Assembly (NCBI GenBank): GCA_037951165.1
Contig: JBBDHG010000030.1
Span: 2,363,501-2,427,500, forward strand
Source of the DNA: Lophius americanus
Lineage: Eukaryota > Chordata > Actinopteri > Lophiiformes > Lophiidae
DNA length: 64,000 nucleotides
Direction: 5' to 3'
A program made the position numbers and the translations under genes. The notes beneath the pieces were generated by a model. The model was not told the DNA's origin and searched no databases. It saw only the letters and a list, made by a program, of their open reading frames with translations. Of the stretch, positions 34,852-49,500 are shown piece after piece; positions within the stretch are counted from its first letter, which is position 1; each line of letters opens with the position of its first letter.

Positions 34852-37800
34852 TCATATGAAAGCTTTGATATTTGCATAGAAATAATTCAAAGAGGGAGCC
34901 GAGGCCGCTTATAGTCCATCTCCCATGACATTCATTACACATAAAGGCACATTAAAGGAGCAGTTCACCCAAAAGTTGTAATGTCTCTCCTCATTCCTCA
35001 TGCAGGTGTTAAAAAAAAATCACTGGAGCTTGACAGCGAAACAACGCTGCACTGTTCTCCTAAACACCTGAAGAAGATGAAAGAGAACACCACAGAATGA
35101 CTCAAAACAGTCCAAAGATGTGATTTACACTGTTTTAAAGGTGAAACTGCGACGGAGGCCTCCACTCCGCTCAGACGGCAGGAGTGAACCAGATTTAGTC
35201 CCTTTCATGCTCTCCTCGGAGGATCTGTAATTATTTTAAAACGTTTATACGGTCTTGTCCTTTGACAGTTCACATCAGCCATCTACGTAGGAATCCCCCC
35301 CCCGACCCGTGTGTCGGCTTTTATCTGCTGCAGCCAAGGACGCCCCTTCCTTCAACTGCCCACATCAGAAGTCTGGACCGCCAGCAGACGAAGGGGGCCG
35401 GGGGAAATTAATTTACACCAAAGTCTGATTCATGATTAAACTTTTCAACTAGTGCTGAAGTAAATGTGGCCAGCTTTGATGTTCAATCCCCTAAACCTAC
35501 TTTGATTCTTCTGCATTTCTGACAGACTGCTGCTCAGGCAGCTTCCTGAAACCTCACTCCTCACCTTCTAACGCCTTTTTCATGTCCGCCTTCGCCCACA
35601 GACAGTAACTTCCTGTTGGGTAACGCCCAGGGCCACCGCGGCTACCCCATCGTCTACTGCTCCGACGGGTTCTGCGAGCTGACGGGCTTCACCAGAACCG
35701 AAGTGATGCAGAAGAACTGCAGCTGCCGCTTCCTGCACGGCGCCGACACTTGCGAGCAGGTGGCCCAGCAGATGGTGAAGGCTCTGGAGGGCCGAGAGGA
35801 GTACCAGGCCGAGGTCCACTTCTACAAGAAGAATGGTGGGTGGGCGGAGACACATGCAGAGGCGTTTCCAGACTTTATCGACCACGGTGGTCCGAGTGGG
35901 GCATTAAGCCTGAGCAGGGACACGTTTTTTTTTTTACCTTAGCATTGATTGATTGAGCATTATCCTGTGACATCACACACGGCAGGCATGATGTCACACT
36001 GCTGCACTGTAAATCCTAAATATCTAATATGTTTCATATGAATCAGCTCTGTCGGGGTTTGTTGGCAGGTGAGGAAGTTTAAAGGTGCAGTGTGTAAAAT
36101 TTAGGGCTATCTAGATGGCACCCATGTCAGACCACAGCTCAACCATCCCTACAGACAGATCTACGTGACGGCGGCGTCACTATCATTTATTTTTTCTTAA
36201 CCATTGCGAGATAAGGGCTCTTTTGGAGATTTTTGTCAATAAATCAGAAATGAATGGATGAATCCGCACAGAAGTCCACTGGAGGCGGCTTTCATCATAT
36301 CCCAGAGGTCATTCAACTTTAATGACGTACATCATTATAACCTTTTCTTAATCACTGTAAGTAAAGGCAATTTTTTCGTTTTTGGCATTTTAATAGACAG
36401 ATTAATGGACCCACCAAAAAAAATGAGTCTCTGGAAGTAACACAAATGGAAATAACACATCATCATAAACACAAACTGCATCTTGATTAAGACACTATGT
36501 AATAATAATAATAATAATACATTTAGGGTACGTAAGGGTATCAGCATGAATCCGTGAGAAATTGTATTATTAAGATGGGCCCAGTAATTAGAAAGTATCC
36601 TAAATAAAGCCATTTGATTGATTCCGATTACAATGATGAATGAAGAGCAAGGGGCCAAGGATGGATCCCTGCGGGACACCGCTAGACAACGGGGAAACCT
36701 AGGTAGTCCTATGTAATGTTTTGGCATATTATAACATGTAAGGACTTAATGAACATAATTATGTAACTTGATATAAAATAAGGGTAAAATAGTTTAAAAC
36801 ATACATCACCAAAGGTTGAGCTAAGCCAATTAAAATGGATTATTTTCCGTGAAATACAAAATTTAATCCTGAAATAATTTCTTTTTTCTTGCTGTTTAAA
36901 AAGACGCTCGACCAAATGTTTTCTAATTTCATGGTAAATTTAGAGCGTCTAAGAATTTAATGAGTAAATGCCCCAAGGAAATAAAGGTTGCAAACAAATT
37001 ATTCTTTCCCATCGTTTTTTTTTCTTGGTGAGGGGATTAGAGTGTCGGTATCGGTACCGTTATCTGATTGGATCAGGAACGTGGGATCAGACTTTCAATC
37101 TTCCAGTTCTGCAGGACTTTCTGTTGCCTTGGCAACACAGGAGCCAGCAGTACACCTACTCTAAAGCCCCGCCTCTCACCCATGTTAGGATAATGGCGTA
37201 GCCAATCAGATTTCAGGCAGTACCACCCTAGACCTTGTTCTGGACTGGGCTCCGGGCCCAGTTTCTGACGCCTGTAGTCCATTTCATCAAACTCATGAAT
37301 AAACTGGAGAAATGACTTGAGTTTGGTTTAATTAATCCGACTCATCAATTCTGCATTTTAGAGTGAAAATTATTTTTTTTCTCCCGTTTTCCACTTCATG
37401 AAGAACGCCACTATTTTTCAGCTGGAAACTAAATCTGATGCAGAATTTTAAACGCGAAAGGTCAGCAGAGCACGGCCGGCTCTTTAGTGAAGCGTTGCCT
37501 CTCATCAATATTAATATGAAAAGCAGATGGACAGAATATTTACGACCAGTTCAACCAGAACAAAAAGGTGCCTGAAGAACCGCCCTCACAGACATATTTC
37601 CTACTTTATCAGGAATGTCATGCAGTGGAAATCTGGAATTAAAGGAACAGTTCTCCAAAAACTGGGAGGTCGCTCCAAATGGGATCAGACCACAGCTGAT
37701 GGAACATCAGCTAAACCTTTCTAGACTTTCAAAGTAAGACATTTAAGGTTCATGGCTCTTTCATTTATGTTCCCTTTGAATTATTTTCTGATGAGCGCAG

Positions 37801-38704
37801 ACATTTGAGGAAGTGAAATATTCCTTCAGACGGAGCGGTGCGATCAGTAAAAACACTATTTTTGAATTCTAACAACAAGAACTTAAAATTTTCGCCGTAA
37901 TTGAACTGATTTTTAATTTTGTCGGATCCGTTTTATTTATTTTTTTATTCTTTGTGTTTCCAGCATTGCTTCGACATTCATTCAGGAATTTCTGCTGATT
38001 TTTCTCTTTCATCATCCAAACTTTCCATCTTACCCAGCCCTCTGCATCTTCCTACTGCATGTCCTCTCTGACCATGTTCAGGTACCTCCTCTGTGTTCTG
38101 ATGGCAATGTGACGAATTATTATTATTTAAAACTTGACCATGCTCCATATATTGTTTATGGGTTTAACTTAATAAGTCAAATTGTTTTCCTAAGCCCTGT
38201 GATCCCACCTGAACTACGTTCCCGAGGTCCATTCTATACTGGATATCAGAAAGTTGCTTTTATCGCAGGAAAATGAACTTTGCTGAGGTACGATGTCGGA
38301 CATGGAAGGAATCTTTTCACTGCTGGCTGTCGGCGATTTTCTCTAATGACAGAAATCCACAAATAATCTTCATGAAGTCGGGGGGAAAGCTGGGGAAATT
38401 TTTAATGTTGTATCTCTGTCACTGAACAGCAGTTAAAGATCCTACAGACAGTAAACACATCATTATAGGATGACCAGAAGACCTCGGCTTTTACTTTTTA
38501 TCGTTTGAAAGAGTTCGGATCATCTTTCCTGTCTCTATAATACAGTGGTAGACGATGTTAAGACCTCACAGATTTTAGATCCATTTTACAGTCAGGGATG
38601 TTTGGTAAGAGGGTGGCATTCTCTAGCAAGGAAATTTGACCTATCTTTTATCTACTTATTTATTTATCATTTGAGTAGCCGTTTTCTAGCAATATTTATT
38701 TATT

Positions 38705-38753
<49 letters not shown>

Positions 38754-40108
38754 TCGTTCATCTATCTTCTTGCCATATCATACGTCTGACACACACACAT
38801 TTAGGTGAACAATTCACTTAACATTTGAAAATCAACACAGAATAATATACAAAACGATGTAGCTGTAGTGCATCATGCTTATGATGTAATGACATGGAAA
38901 GTCTTTATGATGTAAAGACATGGCTCTAGTGTCTCTATGCTGTAATGACATGGAATAACTCTATGATTTAATTACGTGTCTCTAGTGTATCTATTAAGTA
39001 ATGACTCGGCTCTAGTGCCTATATGCTGTAATGACATGGCTCTAGTGTCTCTATTAAATAATGACTTGGCTTTAGTGTCTCTATTATGTAATGACATGGA
39101 ATAGCTCTGTGATTTAATTATGTGGCTCTAGTGTCTCTATGATGTAATGACATGGCTCTAGTGTGTCTATGATTTAATTACGTGGCTCTAGTGCCTCTAT
39201 GATGTAATTACGTGGCTCTAGTGTGTCTATGATTTAATTATGTGGCTCTAGTGTCTCTATGATGTAATTACGTGGCTCTAGTGTGTCTATGATTTAATTA
39301 CGTGGCTCTAGTGTCTCTATTAAGTAATGACTTGGATCTAGTGTCTCTATGATGTAATGACTTGGCTCTAGTGCCTCTATTATGTAATGAGATGGAATGC
39401 CTCTATGCTGTAATACCATGGCATTAGTGTCTTTGTGATGTAATAATTTGGCTCTGGTGTCTCTATAATGTAATGAATTGGCTCTAGTTCCTCTATGATG
39501 TAATGATTTGGCTCTAGTTCCTCTATGATGTAATGACTTGGCTCTAGTGCCTCTATGATGTAATGACATGGATTTAGACTGTGGCCCAAACGGAAGTTTT
39601 TGCTTCTAACTTCTTCTGATGAAAGAGAACATTAAAGAATGACCCTCTTTGTTTTGCGCACGAGAATTAGGTTTTGTCTATAGATCCAAACCTGCAGCCT
39701 AAGAGTGTGTGAGCAGATACTGATGGATGACCAAATCTGTGCTGTAGCTTAAAAATACCTTTTTACAGTGCAGTCTCAGCAAAGCAGCTAATGAGGGCAA
39801 GGAAATAATGTGATGCAGCATCAGACAGCAGAGATGTGTGCGAGGAGGAAACAGCTGGATAATCATGACAAAGTCAGACTCTCTGCTTCTAAATCACTAA
39901 ACGTGCTTTTTATTTCTTGCGAGTCAATCAACACCCATGGGTCACACAAGCACACACACACCGAAACACACACGCATGCACACACACACACACACACGCC
40001 ATCTCTCTCATGCTCACTCCCTCAGTCTTACAAACACACGCACACACAAATACGCACACACACTGTCTCTCTCACGCTCACGCACTCTTACAAAACACAC
40101 ACACACAC

Positions 40109-40173
<65 letters not shown>

Positions 40174-40219
40174 CTGTCTCTCTCACGCTCACGCACTCTT
40201 ACAAAACACACACACACAC

Positions 40220-40282
<63 letters not shown>

Positions 40283-40479
40283 CTGTCTCTCTCACGCTCA
40301 CGCACTCTTACAAAAACACACACACACATACATACACACAAACACACACACGCAACCACACACACACACACACACATACACACACACACTGTCTCTCTCA
40401 CACGGATTCACTCTCACAAAAACACACACACACATACATACACACAAACACACACACGCACACATACACACACACACAC

Positions 40480-40515
<36 letters not shown>

Positions 40516-43500
40516 ACACACACTGTCTCTCTCACACGCACTCACTCTTACAAAAACACACACACACATACATACACACAAACACACACACACACACACA
40601 TTTGAAACACTACTGGAGCTGTGGAACATCTGCTTGGTCGTTGAAGACGGTTTCTGCAGAGTCGCTAATGAACATACTGGGTTATGGCGGCGGCTTGGAT
40701 CCATTAAAGAGCGAATACATTTTTGTGAGGAGTTTTATTATGTGCTGACAAACATTATAATTTGAAAATCCAGTGATTTAAAATAATTATTTCCTTAAAG
40801 AGGTCATTTAAAGTTTCCAAGATAGATTTTTCTCAGAAACCATTAAAGACATTACATTACATTTGACACTCAGACCGAGTAGTGTAGACGACTATTACAG
40901 CATGACACGGCTCTAGTGCCCCTGTAGCATAACTAATGACAGGGCTCTAGTGCCTCAGTGATACAATGACATCATTGTGGTGTCTCTGCGATGTAACTAC
41001 ATGGATCCAGTGCCGCTGTCATAGAGTGGTGTAGCTTTAGTGTCTCTATGACATAATGATGTAGCGTTAGTAACTCTATGACATAATGTTTTGACTCGAG
41101 GGCTCTGTGATGTATGACATGACTCTCATGCCCCAATGATGTTGTGACTTAAATATACTGCCTCTACGATAGAAAGGTTATAGATAGGTGGTTATAGTGC
41201 CCCTTTGACATTATGACATTGCTCTAGAGCCTCAATGACATAATGTTGTGGCTATAGTGCCTTTATTTACCTTTTATTTTTATTTTTATTTTTTTATTGA
41301 TGCTTTTATCTGCTTTTGCTTTGTAGCACTTTGAGATTCGATCCAAATGTAAGGTGCATTATCAATTAAATGTATTATTATTATTTATTATGACATAATG
41401 ACGTGGGTATAGTGTCTCAGTAACATAATGAAGTCTATTTAGTGTCTTTGTGACATAATGACATAATGATGTGGCTGTAGTGCCTCTAAGACATAATGAT
41501 GTGGCTGTAGTGCCTCTAAGACATAATGATGTTGTTCTAGAATCTCTATGAAATAATGACTTGGCTCTGGTGCCTTTATGACAATGTCATGGCTATAGTG
41601 CGTCTGTGACATAATGACTTGTTTCTAGTGCCTCTCTGACATCATGTTGTGGCTCTAGTGTCTCTGTAATATAATTATATGGCTCTAGTGCCTCTATGAC
41701 ATGATGTTGTGGCTCTAATTTCTCTGTAATATCATTATATGGCTCTAGTGCCTTTATGACATAATGACATGAATCTACTGCCTCTGTGACTTAAAGACGG
41801 GGCTCTAGTGTCTCGGTAAAATAATGAAGTCTATTTAGTGTCTTTGTGACATAATGACATAATGATGTGGCTGTAGTGCCTCTAAGACATAATGATGTGG
41901 CTGTAGTGCCTCTAAGACATAATGATGTTGTTCTAGAATCTCTATGAAATAATGACTTGGCTCTGGTGCCTTTATGACAATGTCATGGCTATAGTGCGTC
42001 TGTGACATAATGACTTGTTTCTAGTGCCTCTCTGACATCATGTTGTGGCTCTAGTGTCTCTGTAATATAATTATATGGCTCTAGTGCCTCTATGACATGA
42101 TGTTGTGGCTCTAATTTCTCTGTAATATCATTATATGGCTCTAGTGCCATTATGACATAATTACATGAATCTACTGCCTCTGTGACTTAAAGACGGGGCT
42201 CTAGTGTCTCGGTAACATAATGAAGTCTATTTAGTGTCTTTGTGAAATAATGACATAATGATGTGGCTGTAGGGCCTCTAAGACATAATGATGTGGCTGT
42301 AGTGCCTCTAAGACATAATGATGTGGCTGCAGTGCCTCTAAGACATAATGATGTGGTTCTAGAATCTCTATGACATAATGACATAGATCTACTGCCTCTG
42401 TGACTTAAAGGCGTGGCTCCAGTGTCTCTATGAAATAATGACACTCCTGTCGTCACCTCACAACTGTCATGGCGGATCAGAGTCCTGGATTTGGGCACTA
42501 AATAATTTGACTTGGTTTCAGGTGTGCCGTTCTGGTGTCTCCTGGACATCGTGCCCATCAAGAACGAGAAAGGAGAAATGGTCCTCTTCCTGTTCTCCTT
42601 CAAGGACATCACTGACAGCCATGGCAGAAGTCACAACAACGGCAAGAAGGAGGGTAAGCTCCAACAGCGTCCTGTTATTTGTTTACTTAGAGGATGATTT
42701 ATGAGCAGCCATCCTCCGGCCCCCCGACTTTAGTCCACTCACTACACTCCTCTTCATCACTGTCACCGGGTTCTGCTCTGAAACCAGACAGACAGACAGA
42801 CACACAGACAAATGAACAGATACACAGATATTAAGACGACAGACAGACCTAAAGGCAGTATAGACAACAGACAGACAGTTATACAGACAAACAGACGGAC
42901 AGGCAGATAGTTATACAGACAGACAGGCAGGCAGATAGTTATATACACAGACAGACAGGCAGATAGTTATACAGACAAACAGACAGACAGGCAGATAGTT
43001 ATATACACAGACAGGCAGATAGTTATTCAGACAAACAGACAGACAGGCAGATAGTTATACAGACAAACAGACAGACAGGCAGATAGATATACAGACAAAC
43101 AGACAGACAGGCAGATAGTTATACAGACAAACAGACAGACAGGCAGATAGTTATACAGACAAACAGACAGACAGGCAGATAGTTATACAGACAAACGGAC
43201 AGACAGGCAGATAGTTATTCAGACAAACGGACAGCTCCTTCATCTCCACAGGTGACTGACATGCTGTTCTCTGCCGTGTTCTTTCATCAGGTGTGGAAGA
43301 CAAGCGGCGCAGGAGGAAGAGCGGCTCCCACTTCAGCGAGGCCAGGAAGCGTGGACGCACCATGCTCTACCATCTGACCAGCCAGTTCTCCCGCGGAGGC
43401 AAACGGGAGGTCAACCTGGGTGGTGTGAGTGCTGTTTGGTGCCCTGACTTGCCCTCCAACAGGAGTCATCAGAAATGCGGCGCCCTCAATCTTCAGCTTG

Positions 43501-46500
43501 AATTATTAATTGATGGTTTCTGAGTTAGAGGGAAGACAATACCAGGGACGTCCTGACCCACATTCTGTGGCTTGTCTCAGAGGGAAATTGAATTTCAGAT
43601 GGGTTTTCTATTTAAAGTCCTTTGAAAGGTTTAAACCTTGTGTGCTTTGTTCAAGTGTGAAACTCATATTTACCAGTACTGTCTGATTTGTCCAGTGAAG
43701 AAGAACAACAAAACACCATCGTCACATGTCTGTGATGGTGTCGTTATGTTGTCAGTGACTTCATACTGGAGTATTTCCCATTGGTTTCATAGTTTCAGAC
43801 ACACTAAAACTCTTAGAAACGATTTAAGCATGATAAATAGCATGTTGCTATGGGATTTTAGATAGAGAGCCTGGCTGGCTGTGTCAAAATGCTAAACTAT
43901 TAAAAAGTTAGTGCAGAAAAAAAACGAGATATTGAAACTGTGCATGTCACATTTTTATCCAAGAATGTTTGAGATGGCAGACGAGCGTTTGGCTCCATCT
44001 GATAGAGTTAATGAGAGTTAAAGAGAGTTAATGAGAGGGCGCAAATGTGCCAGGAAGCAGAGAGAGATGAGGAAAGGCAGGAGTGTTGGGCCTTCTTACA
44101 TGCTAACAGTTACTACTGGAATGACTGCGTACATGCTAACATTTACTACTGGAATGACAGCGTACATGCTAACATTTACCACATGAATGACTGCGTACAT
44201 GCTAACAGTTACTACTGGAATGACTGCATACATGCTAACAGTTACTACTGGAATGACTGCGTACATGCTAATATTTACCACATGAATGACTGCGAACATG
44301 CTAACAGTTACTACTGGAATGACTGCATACATGCTAACAGTTACTACTGGAATGACTGCGTACATGCTAATATTTACTACATGAATGACTGCGTACATGC
44401 TAACAGTTACTACTGGAATGACTGCGTACATGCTAACATTTACCACATGAATGACTGCGAACATGCTAACATTTACTACTGGAATGACTGCGTACATGCT
44501 AACAGTTACTACTGGAATGACTGCGTACATGCTAACATTTACCACATGAATAACTGCGTACATGCTAACATTTACCACATGAATGTCTGCGTACATGCTA
44601 ACAGTTACTACTGGAATGACTGCGTACATGCTAACAGTTACTACTGGAATGACTGCGTACATGCTAACATTTACCACATGAATAACTGCGTACATGCTAA
44701 CATTTACCACATGAATGACAGCGAACATGCTAACATTTACTACATGAATGTCTGCGTACATGCTAACAGTTACTACTGGAAGGACTGCGTACATGCTAAC
44801 AGTTACTACTGGAATGGCTGCGTACATGCTAACATTTACCACATGAATGACTGCGAACATGCTAACATTTACTACATGAATGACAGCGAACATGCTAACA
44901 TTTACTACATGAATGACAGCGAACATGCTAACATATACTACATGAATGTCTGCAAACATGCTAACATTCACTGCACAAAGTATAAACAAAAATCAAATAC
45001 TGTTCCAAATCCATCCTGGTTGGTAAGCTCTTCAGAGCTTCTAGATAACTGTTAAATTTACACCCTAACTACTAAAGCTGAGCAAATTATATTTATTTAG
45101 ACATGGACTTAACAAAAAACTTTTTTTTAGTTATATTGAAAGCATTAATCGATGAATCAGTCCCTCTTAAATCACCAGTACGTCACACTCTTATGGCCCT
45201 AAAATGGTCGAGAACTGAAGAGGAAATATGGAAACTGACATTGGACCAACTCAGTGTCAATATTATGTTCTGTTCGGTGATTGGTTATGAAGGACATCCT
45301 CCCTTTGAGCATCATTTCCTTTAATTGGCCAGTAGAAGATAAGTAATGAAATAACGAAGCGCATTTAAATTCATTAAATTGATCTAGAAGATCCCACCTC
45401 CAGAGTCTGTCCTCCTCTGCGCTCTACTTCACACTGACTGCCTTTCACCTTGCTGCCCTGAAGGTGTCGCTGTTGAAGCATCATCTTAATTTCTATAGTG
45501 GATTATTTTTCTCAAGCAGATATAAAAATGAGTTTACAAATGATACTTGAGATTTGGTAACGGTTTATTTCGAGCAGTTCCTCTTTTCAGATGTAGATCT
45601 CGCTCCGGCCTCGGCTGAGGTGGAAGAAGGATGAAACATGCTCTTACCATATTCATTTCCAACCTTCTCAGAAAAGTGTGTCACTCCACTCATGTTTCTC
45701 AAGTTGTTTTTCAAGCGCCTCTTTGTTGACCCTCGCCATGATCTATTTCATCCGCGCTGCCTGTCGTTCTTATTTCCACAGAGCGGCCGCCTGTTCAGGC
45801 TTTGAATAATAAACCCCCACCCAGAGTGATGTTATTCATGGGACGCAGCTCCTGTTTTGCTCTCAGCGGTATTTTAGCTAAGCAGTGTTTTGACATAATT
45901 CCGCTCCCTGCAGAAGCTCACTTACCAACTGGGTTGGAACTCAAACCTGTCCTTCGCAATGTTGCGCTTGATCCCAGGGGTTTGAAAGCAAATTGGTATT
46001 TTTTCAGAGATAAATTAAAATGTAAAAAAAAAAAGAAGAGGGTGTTGAAAGCCTGAGAGACACGAGGCTAATATTAACATTTTTAAGTGTTAATCTGGGA
46101 GGGAGGAGGCTGTTATGTGTAGAGACTCATGAGGGCTTTCTGCTGCTTGAAGCTCTGAATGCTCTCCTTTTCAAGCGCCTCTACCTTTTTAATGGAATGC
46201 TTCACTCGACACCAAACATTTCAGCTTTCCTTCCTCAGAGCTGATCGGTCAGAACCGGGTTAACATCATCAGTAACCGCTCTTCCCATTCAAACGCGTCT
46301 TCATTCTCCGGTGATTGGATCGAAGGGTTTGTCAGCAGCAGATGCGGAGAACAGGATGCATCCAGTATGCAAACACATGGGGAAGGAAGAAAAAAGTAAA
46401 AGTTTCAGATTCACTTTCTTAATTCCGGAAATAAGGAAAGAATTCACCCATCCACCTTCTTCCTCTTAATGGTCGGGTCGCTATGACAGCAGGCTAAGAA

Positions 46501-49500
46501 GGGTTTTCCAGGCTTCTGATGTCTTCTGCCATCTTGAGGCACTCCTGGGACAGATGAAGGATATTGTCCCCCCAGAGACTTCTGGGTCTATCCTGGGGTC
46601 TCCTCCCAGATGGATTCGCCTGGAAAACCGCCAAAGGGATGCGTCCAAATCAGATGCCTTAACCATCTCATGCCTGCGCCCCCCTACGAAGGACGCTAAT
46701 TTCCGCCGTTTTCAACCTCTACCTCATTCTTTGAGGGGGTTTGAATGTAGATGAACTCGTAAATTGAGAGATTACTACTGATCCTTGACCAAAGTCATCG
46801 TCCATTTTCCCATAACCAATGTGGTTCTAGGCTCCCCAAACCGGACTCTCTCCTCCAGAGGACATGCAATATAAAGGCGTAGGATTGGTGACTCTGACTT
46901 CAGCTAAGATCAGATCCAGTTCTTCATCAACCCTGAACAGGATAAGCGGTTCCGAATACTGAATGAGTGAATGAATGAGTGTCTTTGGTGAAGGCCTGGC
47001 TCTACTTAAACGACATTCTAGTTGATAAATTCTTCACTCAGGAATCATTAGATGCTGTCGTCTCATCATCAGATGAAAACTCAGCGTCTCATTGATAAGC
47101 TCATAAAGTCTCCTTTTTAATCTGGCAAACAGTGTAGCCACCAAATCATTACAGGTTAAGCAACACTGAAAGCTGTTTGAAAAGGTAAACCATGTCCTCA
47201 GGGCCAGATTTGTTGGAGCGTACCTGCAGGAAGGAGTGATTACCTCAGCTGACCCGGATCCTGTTCACGCCTCGTAATCATCAGCTGTAGAGCTGCGGCT
47301 CAGAGCCAACCTGCTGGTGGCCTTATGGAAATCAGTGCGTGACACCTCCTGCTGCACCTGCATGCACGTCATTTGCTGCACCTCCACAGACACGTATGTC
47401 AAAACCTCCAAATCAGCAGCGTCCTCACTCGTAGCAGCGGACGGTCATTTTGCCAGAACACAGTTTCTCCATCCCATTTAAAATCCGAACAGAGCAGAAT
47501 ACAGATCTTCTCTTTTCACCTCTACTGGCTAGAGATTACTATTTCAAAATGCTTATTAGTTTCCATTTAATGTAGAATTCAATTTGCAAAGCAGACGGTG
47601 TTGAAGAGGGGGAATCAGTGGGGGATAAAAAGGTATGCAGATGAACAAACTACAATGAATCATTTAGCCAAATAAACTCTCTGTGGGTTTGAGGAAATTA
47701 AAATTGATGGCAGTAAACAAAGAAGAATCAGGATTTTACACTTTTAAATGAATTATTCAAGCTTTCCTGCAAAAGAACAGAACAGAATACGACATTTTAA
47801 CAAATGTTATTTAACAAACTGGTGTAAGTCGGACCTCTGGGTGGTGACCCAGTGAAGTAGGTCTGAGGAGGTCAGACCTCCTTTTGGAGGTTTTCCAGGC
47901 ACATCCAACCGGGAGGAACCGCCGAGGTAGACACACAACTTATTGGATGGACTAAATATCTCATCACGGAATGCCTCGGCTTCCAACTGGATGAGCTGGA
48001 GAGCATTGTTGGGGAGAGGAACTGGAAAACCTTTCTTAGTCTGCTTCAACCACAACCCTTCCTGGATATGAGGAAGTAAATGGAACGATTTATGCTATAG
48101 TGGGTGAATGGATGGATGGATGATTATTAGTGGACGGATGACTGGATGGATGGATAGATTAATGGATGGCTGGATGATGGATAATTATTAGTGGATGATG
48201 ACTGGATGGATGGTGGATGAGTGAATGAATGGATGGATGGATGTATGATAAAGGAGAGCATGGATGATGTATTAGTGGACGGATGACTGGATGGAGGAAT
48301 GGATGGATCATGTTTGAGTGGATAGATGGATGGATTGTGGATGATGAGTGAGTGGATGGATGACCGGATGGCCAAATGGATGGATGATGGATGAGGGGAT
48401 GGCTGGATGGATGATCTAAGAGTGGATGGATGACTGGATGGATGGATGGATGAATGGATGGTTGATGAGTGGATGGATGTATGGATGTGTGATGTTTGAG
48501 TGGATAGATGGATGGATGGATGGATGATGTATTAGTGGACGGATGACTGGATTGATTAATAGATGCTTGATGAGTGGATGGATTAATAGATGCTTGATGA
48601 GTGGATGAATGGATCATGTTTGACTGGGTAGATCGGTGGAAAAAGGTCTTTAATTATTTCTGAAATAGGGTGTTTTTCAGGGTCTGTCGGTCCTCTTTGA
48701 ACTACAGCCTCTGATTCAAACGTGTCAGTAGTGTTGAAGAGATGCATTCAGCATGTGAGCACATTAATTGAAGGAGCCATTAGATTACAACCACTGACAG
48801 CCGAGCTGTGAATAACATTGATTATTGGTTGCTATGGCCACCTGTCAGTTGGTGGGATATATTTGACAGCGGGATAAGATTTTTGTTCGGAAGTTGAGGT
48901 AGGAAGCTGGAAAACTGGACAAGCTCTGATCAGATCTGAGAGACTTTGACAAGGACCAAATTATGATGACTAGACTAGCCTCCGGTTTCCCTAGATCTCA
49001 GTCCAATCCAGCATCTGTGGGCCTGATCCATGAAGGTCCTACCTTACAACTTCCAGGACTTAAAGGTTCTGCTGCTAACATCTTGGTACCTGATACCACA
49101 GCACACCTTCAGAGGTTTGTTGTAGTACAAACCTTTAAGGGTCCAAATGGTTTTGGCAACACAAGGGGGAACTACACCTTGTTAGGCAGGTGGTTATAAT
49201 GTTATGATAAGCATGATTGATGACCCAGTTTTAATTTTTCGGATGGCTTTAAACATCATTTATGACCAGGGTTGAAGGACTCTCACTTCTTTGACTGTAG
49301 TTTTTCAGTAATTCCATGTCAGAATTTCTCCTCATGGAAGAATCCGCCTCCTTCCAACTTTGATTGTGGGATAAAAACCATTTCTTCAAGGAGACACTTC
49401 CCGCTGGACTTCTCAGACTACAAGCTCAGATGCCATCTGTCGCCCTGACCTCATCTCCTTTTGGCTTCACCTCTCTGGATCCCGCTGTTCCATATTTACC

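Larger units (their letters stand above)
23937..35601 (+). other. kcnh8 intron 1 (11.7 kb)
   Basis: No additional exon was recognised. It contains a 23-bp minisatellite (29718-30335), an L2 fragment (28440-28640), (GA)n, a G-run cluster, the TTCTTG hexamer array, ATC microsatellites, and two copies of a dispersed repeat (25575-25780, 33900-34070). The rest is unique-looking, AT-rich sequence. Small ORFs inside look fortuitous. Confidence 0.7.

Noticed and set aside
39810..40765. Long HTHTHT and VCVCVC open frames
   Set aside because: Direct translation of (CA)n and (TG)n microsatellites.
38870..43240. CRISPR-like regular arrays
   Set aside because: Units are contiguous with no unique spacers, and the context is a vertebrate intron; these are minisatellites.
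43423..43430. Alternative kcnh8 exon 4 donor at g/gtgtga
   Set aside because: It would leave the wrong phase for exon 5; the site two bases downstream (ggt/gtgagt) has a better consensus and keeps the frame.
44045..45055. 336-codon open frame with HANIYYWNDCV repeats and its 297-codon antisense
   Set aside because: Produced by the 33-bp minisatellite inside a kcnh8 intron; kept only as a curiosity in the findings.
45802..46056. 84-codon ORF in intron 4 with a lysine-rich end
   Set aside because: Chance frame ending in an A-rich tract; no motif or splice signals.
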